A stretch of 6,794 nt of DNA. It comes from Candidatus Lambdaproteobacteria bacterium (lineage in GTDB: Bacteria > SAR324 > NAC60-12). Both the position numbers and the translations under genes were made by a program. Below, one piece after another: positions 6,149 to 6,794 of the stretch; positions within the stretch are counted from its first letter, which is position 1, and every line of letters starts with the position of its first letter. Where the stretch lies: contig DTUH01000292.1 of assembly GCA_012964265.1 (NCBI GenBank), positions 1-6,794 on the forward strand, read 5' to 3'. The notes beneath the pieces are model-generated. The model was not told the DNA's origin and searched no databases. It saw only the letters and a list, made by a program, of their open reading frames with translations.

Positions 6149-6689
6149 CGCTCTCCGGAACTAAATTTTCAATCAATCCAGGCAGAGGATCAATGACCAT
6201 CCGCTGTTTTTCAAAATCCAGTTCCAGTACCACGTGAGGTACATCCGGAATCAGGAATTCGCTTTTGCCGTTACGCACCTCGTAAACATTGTTTGCGCCG
6301 GTTTCCAGAAAATCTGTGACTTCACCTAAAAAAAGACCGTTTTGATCTTCTACTCTGCAGCCGATAAGCTGATGCACAAAAAATTCATTGGACTCTAAAG
6401 GCTTTAACTGCTCATCAGGCAGCAACAAGCGGCAACCTTTAATTTTTTCCGCTGCATTACGTGAAGCAACTTCTTCAAAGTGAACGATCCAGCCTTTTTT
6501 TGCGGGTATAATTCGCAAAACTTTCAGTGATTGTAACTGTCCCGCACTTTCTAAAAAGAAAAGTTTTACAGACAAATAATATTCAGGATTGTCTGTAAAA
6601 TACTTTACCCGAACCGCGCCCTTGATTCCGTGTACACCGACAATGGTGGCAAACCATGTCAAATCATCATAATCACTAAAGTCACTCAA
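6135..6689 (-). CDS. rimM: 16S rRNA processing protein RimM
   Basis: This 184-residue assembly factor binds ribosomal protein S19 and helps mature the 30S head. The N-terminal RimM beta-barrel domain (about 12-96) begins with the family motif VGVHGIKGAVRVKYFTD (17-33). The C-terminal PRC-barrel domain (about 101-175) contains GCRVED, LGEVTDFLETGANNVYEV (121-138) and FLIPDVPHVV (145-154), ending in VIDPLPGL. The start is TTG at 6689, supported by AAAGG five nucleotides upstream. An in-frame TAA lies 24 bp before the TTG, with no ATG or GTG between. The gene follows rpsP by 42 nt with no KH-domain gene (khpA) between them, and overlaps trmD by 14 nt. Confidence 0.95.
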   Translation of the reverse strand: MSDFSDYDDLTWFATIVGVHGIKGAVRVKYFTDNPEYYLSVKLFFLESAGQLQSLKVLRIIPAKKGWIVHFEEVASRNAAEKIKGCRLLLPDEQLKPLESNEFFVHQLIGCRVEDQNGLFLGEVTDFLETGANNVYEVRNGKSEFLIPDVPHVVLELDFEKQRMVIDPLPGLIENLVPESDVAL

Positions 6690-6694
6690 CGCGG

Positions 6695-6699
6695 CCTTT
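6695..6699 (-). promoter_or_regulatory. Ribosome binding site that fixes the TTG start of rimM
   Basis: AAAGG on the minus strand stands five nucleotides before TTG at 6689. With an in-frame stop just upstream and the conserved barrel motif just downstream, this site makes the TTG the only good initiation codon. Confidence 0.55.
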
Positions 6700-6731
6700 A
6701 TCGGAAAAATCGATTAACCCCGAAAGTTTTG

Positions 6732-6794
6732 TCAGGCGTTGGTTTTTGCCTGCTTCATCAATTTACTCACGCGATCAGTCGGTTGCGCGCCTAC
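6732..6794 (-). CDS. rpsP: 30S ribosomal protein S16, C-terminal end only (cut by the window edge)
   Basis: The minus strand from 6794 reads twenty codons, VGAQPTDRVSKLMKQAKTNA, and then TGA. The stretch VGAQPTDRV is the conserved C-terminal motif of S16, which binds 16S rRNA in the lower body of the small subunit. Its position directly upstream of rimM-trmD-rplS is the conserved arrangement of this operon and confirms the call despite the short fragment. The main part of the gene and the operon promoter lie beyond the window. Confidence 0.9.
   Translation of the reverse strand, partial: VGAQPTDRVSKLMKQAKTNA

Overview
The window carries two blocks of housekeeping genes, all on the minus strand, so transcription runs from high to low coordinates. 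No phage, transposon, CRISPR, tRNA or rRNA element was found, and no system that looks new. Moderate G+C, short intergenic gaps and overlapping genes point to an ordinary bacterial chromosome. The lineage cannot be fixed. A family 9 glycosyltransferase (ADP-heptose:LPS heptosyltransferase family) suggests a Gram-negative envelope. A sdhC-sdhA-sdhB cluster with one diheme anchor resembles the Bacillus, Chlamydiae, deltaproteobacterial and Bacteroidetes type of succinate dehydrogenase rather than the enterobacterial sdhCDAB type.

Block 1 (6794 down to 3775) is a ribosome and RNA-processing operon: the C-terminal end of rpsP (S16), rimM, trmD, rplS (L19), rnhB (RNase HII), yraN (UPF0102) and rpsT (S20). 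The rpsP-rimM-trmD-rplS order is widely conserved, and rnhB and yraN often follow it. Finding rpsT as the next gene is less usual. The genes are tightly packed: rimM/trmD overlap by 14 nt, rplS/rnhB by 53 nt and rnhB/yraN by 4 nt. Three of the genes (rimM, rnhB, yraN) use TTG or GTG starts.

A 150-bp spacer (3625-3774) separates the blocks. It holds a perfect 13-bp inverted repeat with no U-tract. Block 2 (3624 down to 302) is sdhC, sdhA and sdhB, encoding a complete succinate:quinone oxidoreductase. It comprises a five-helix diheme membrane anchor, a flavoprotein with covalent-FAD histidine and all expected active-site residues, and an iron-sulfur subunit with ligands for three clusters. After a 34-bp gap the N-terminal 89 codons of a glycosyltransferase gene run off the low-coordinate edge, probably on the same transcript.

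The observations most worth checking are the intergenic hairpin, the forced rplS/rnhB overlap, a Glu at the position of the TrmD catalytic Asp, and an excess of the palindrome TCCGGA that is largely explained by codon usage.
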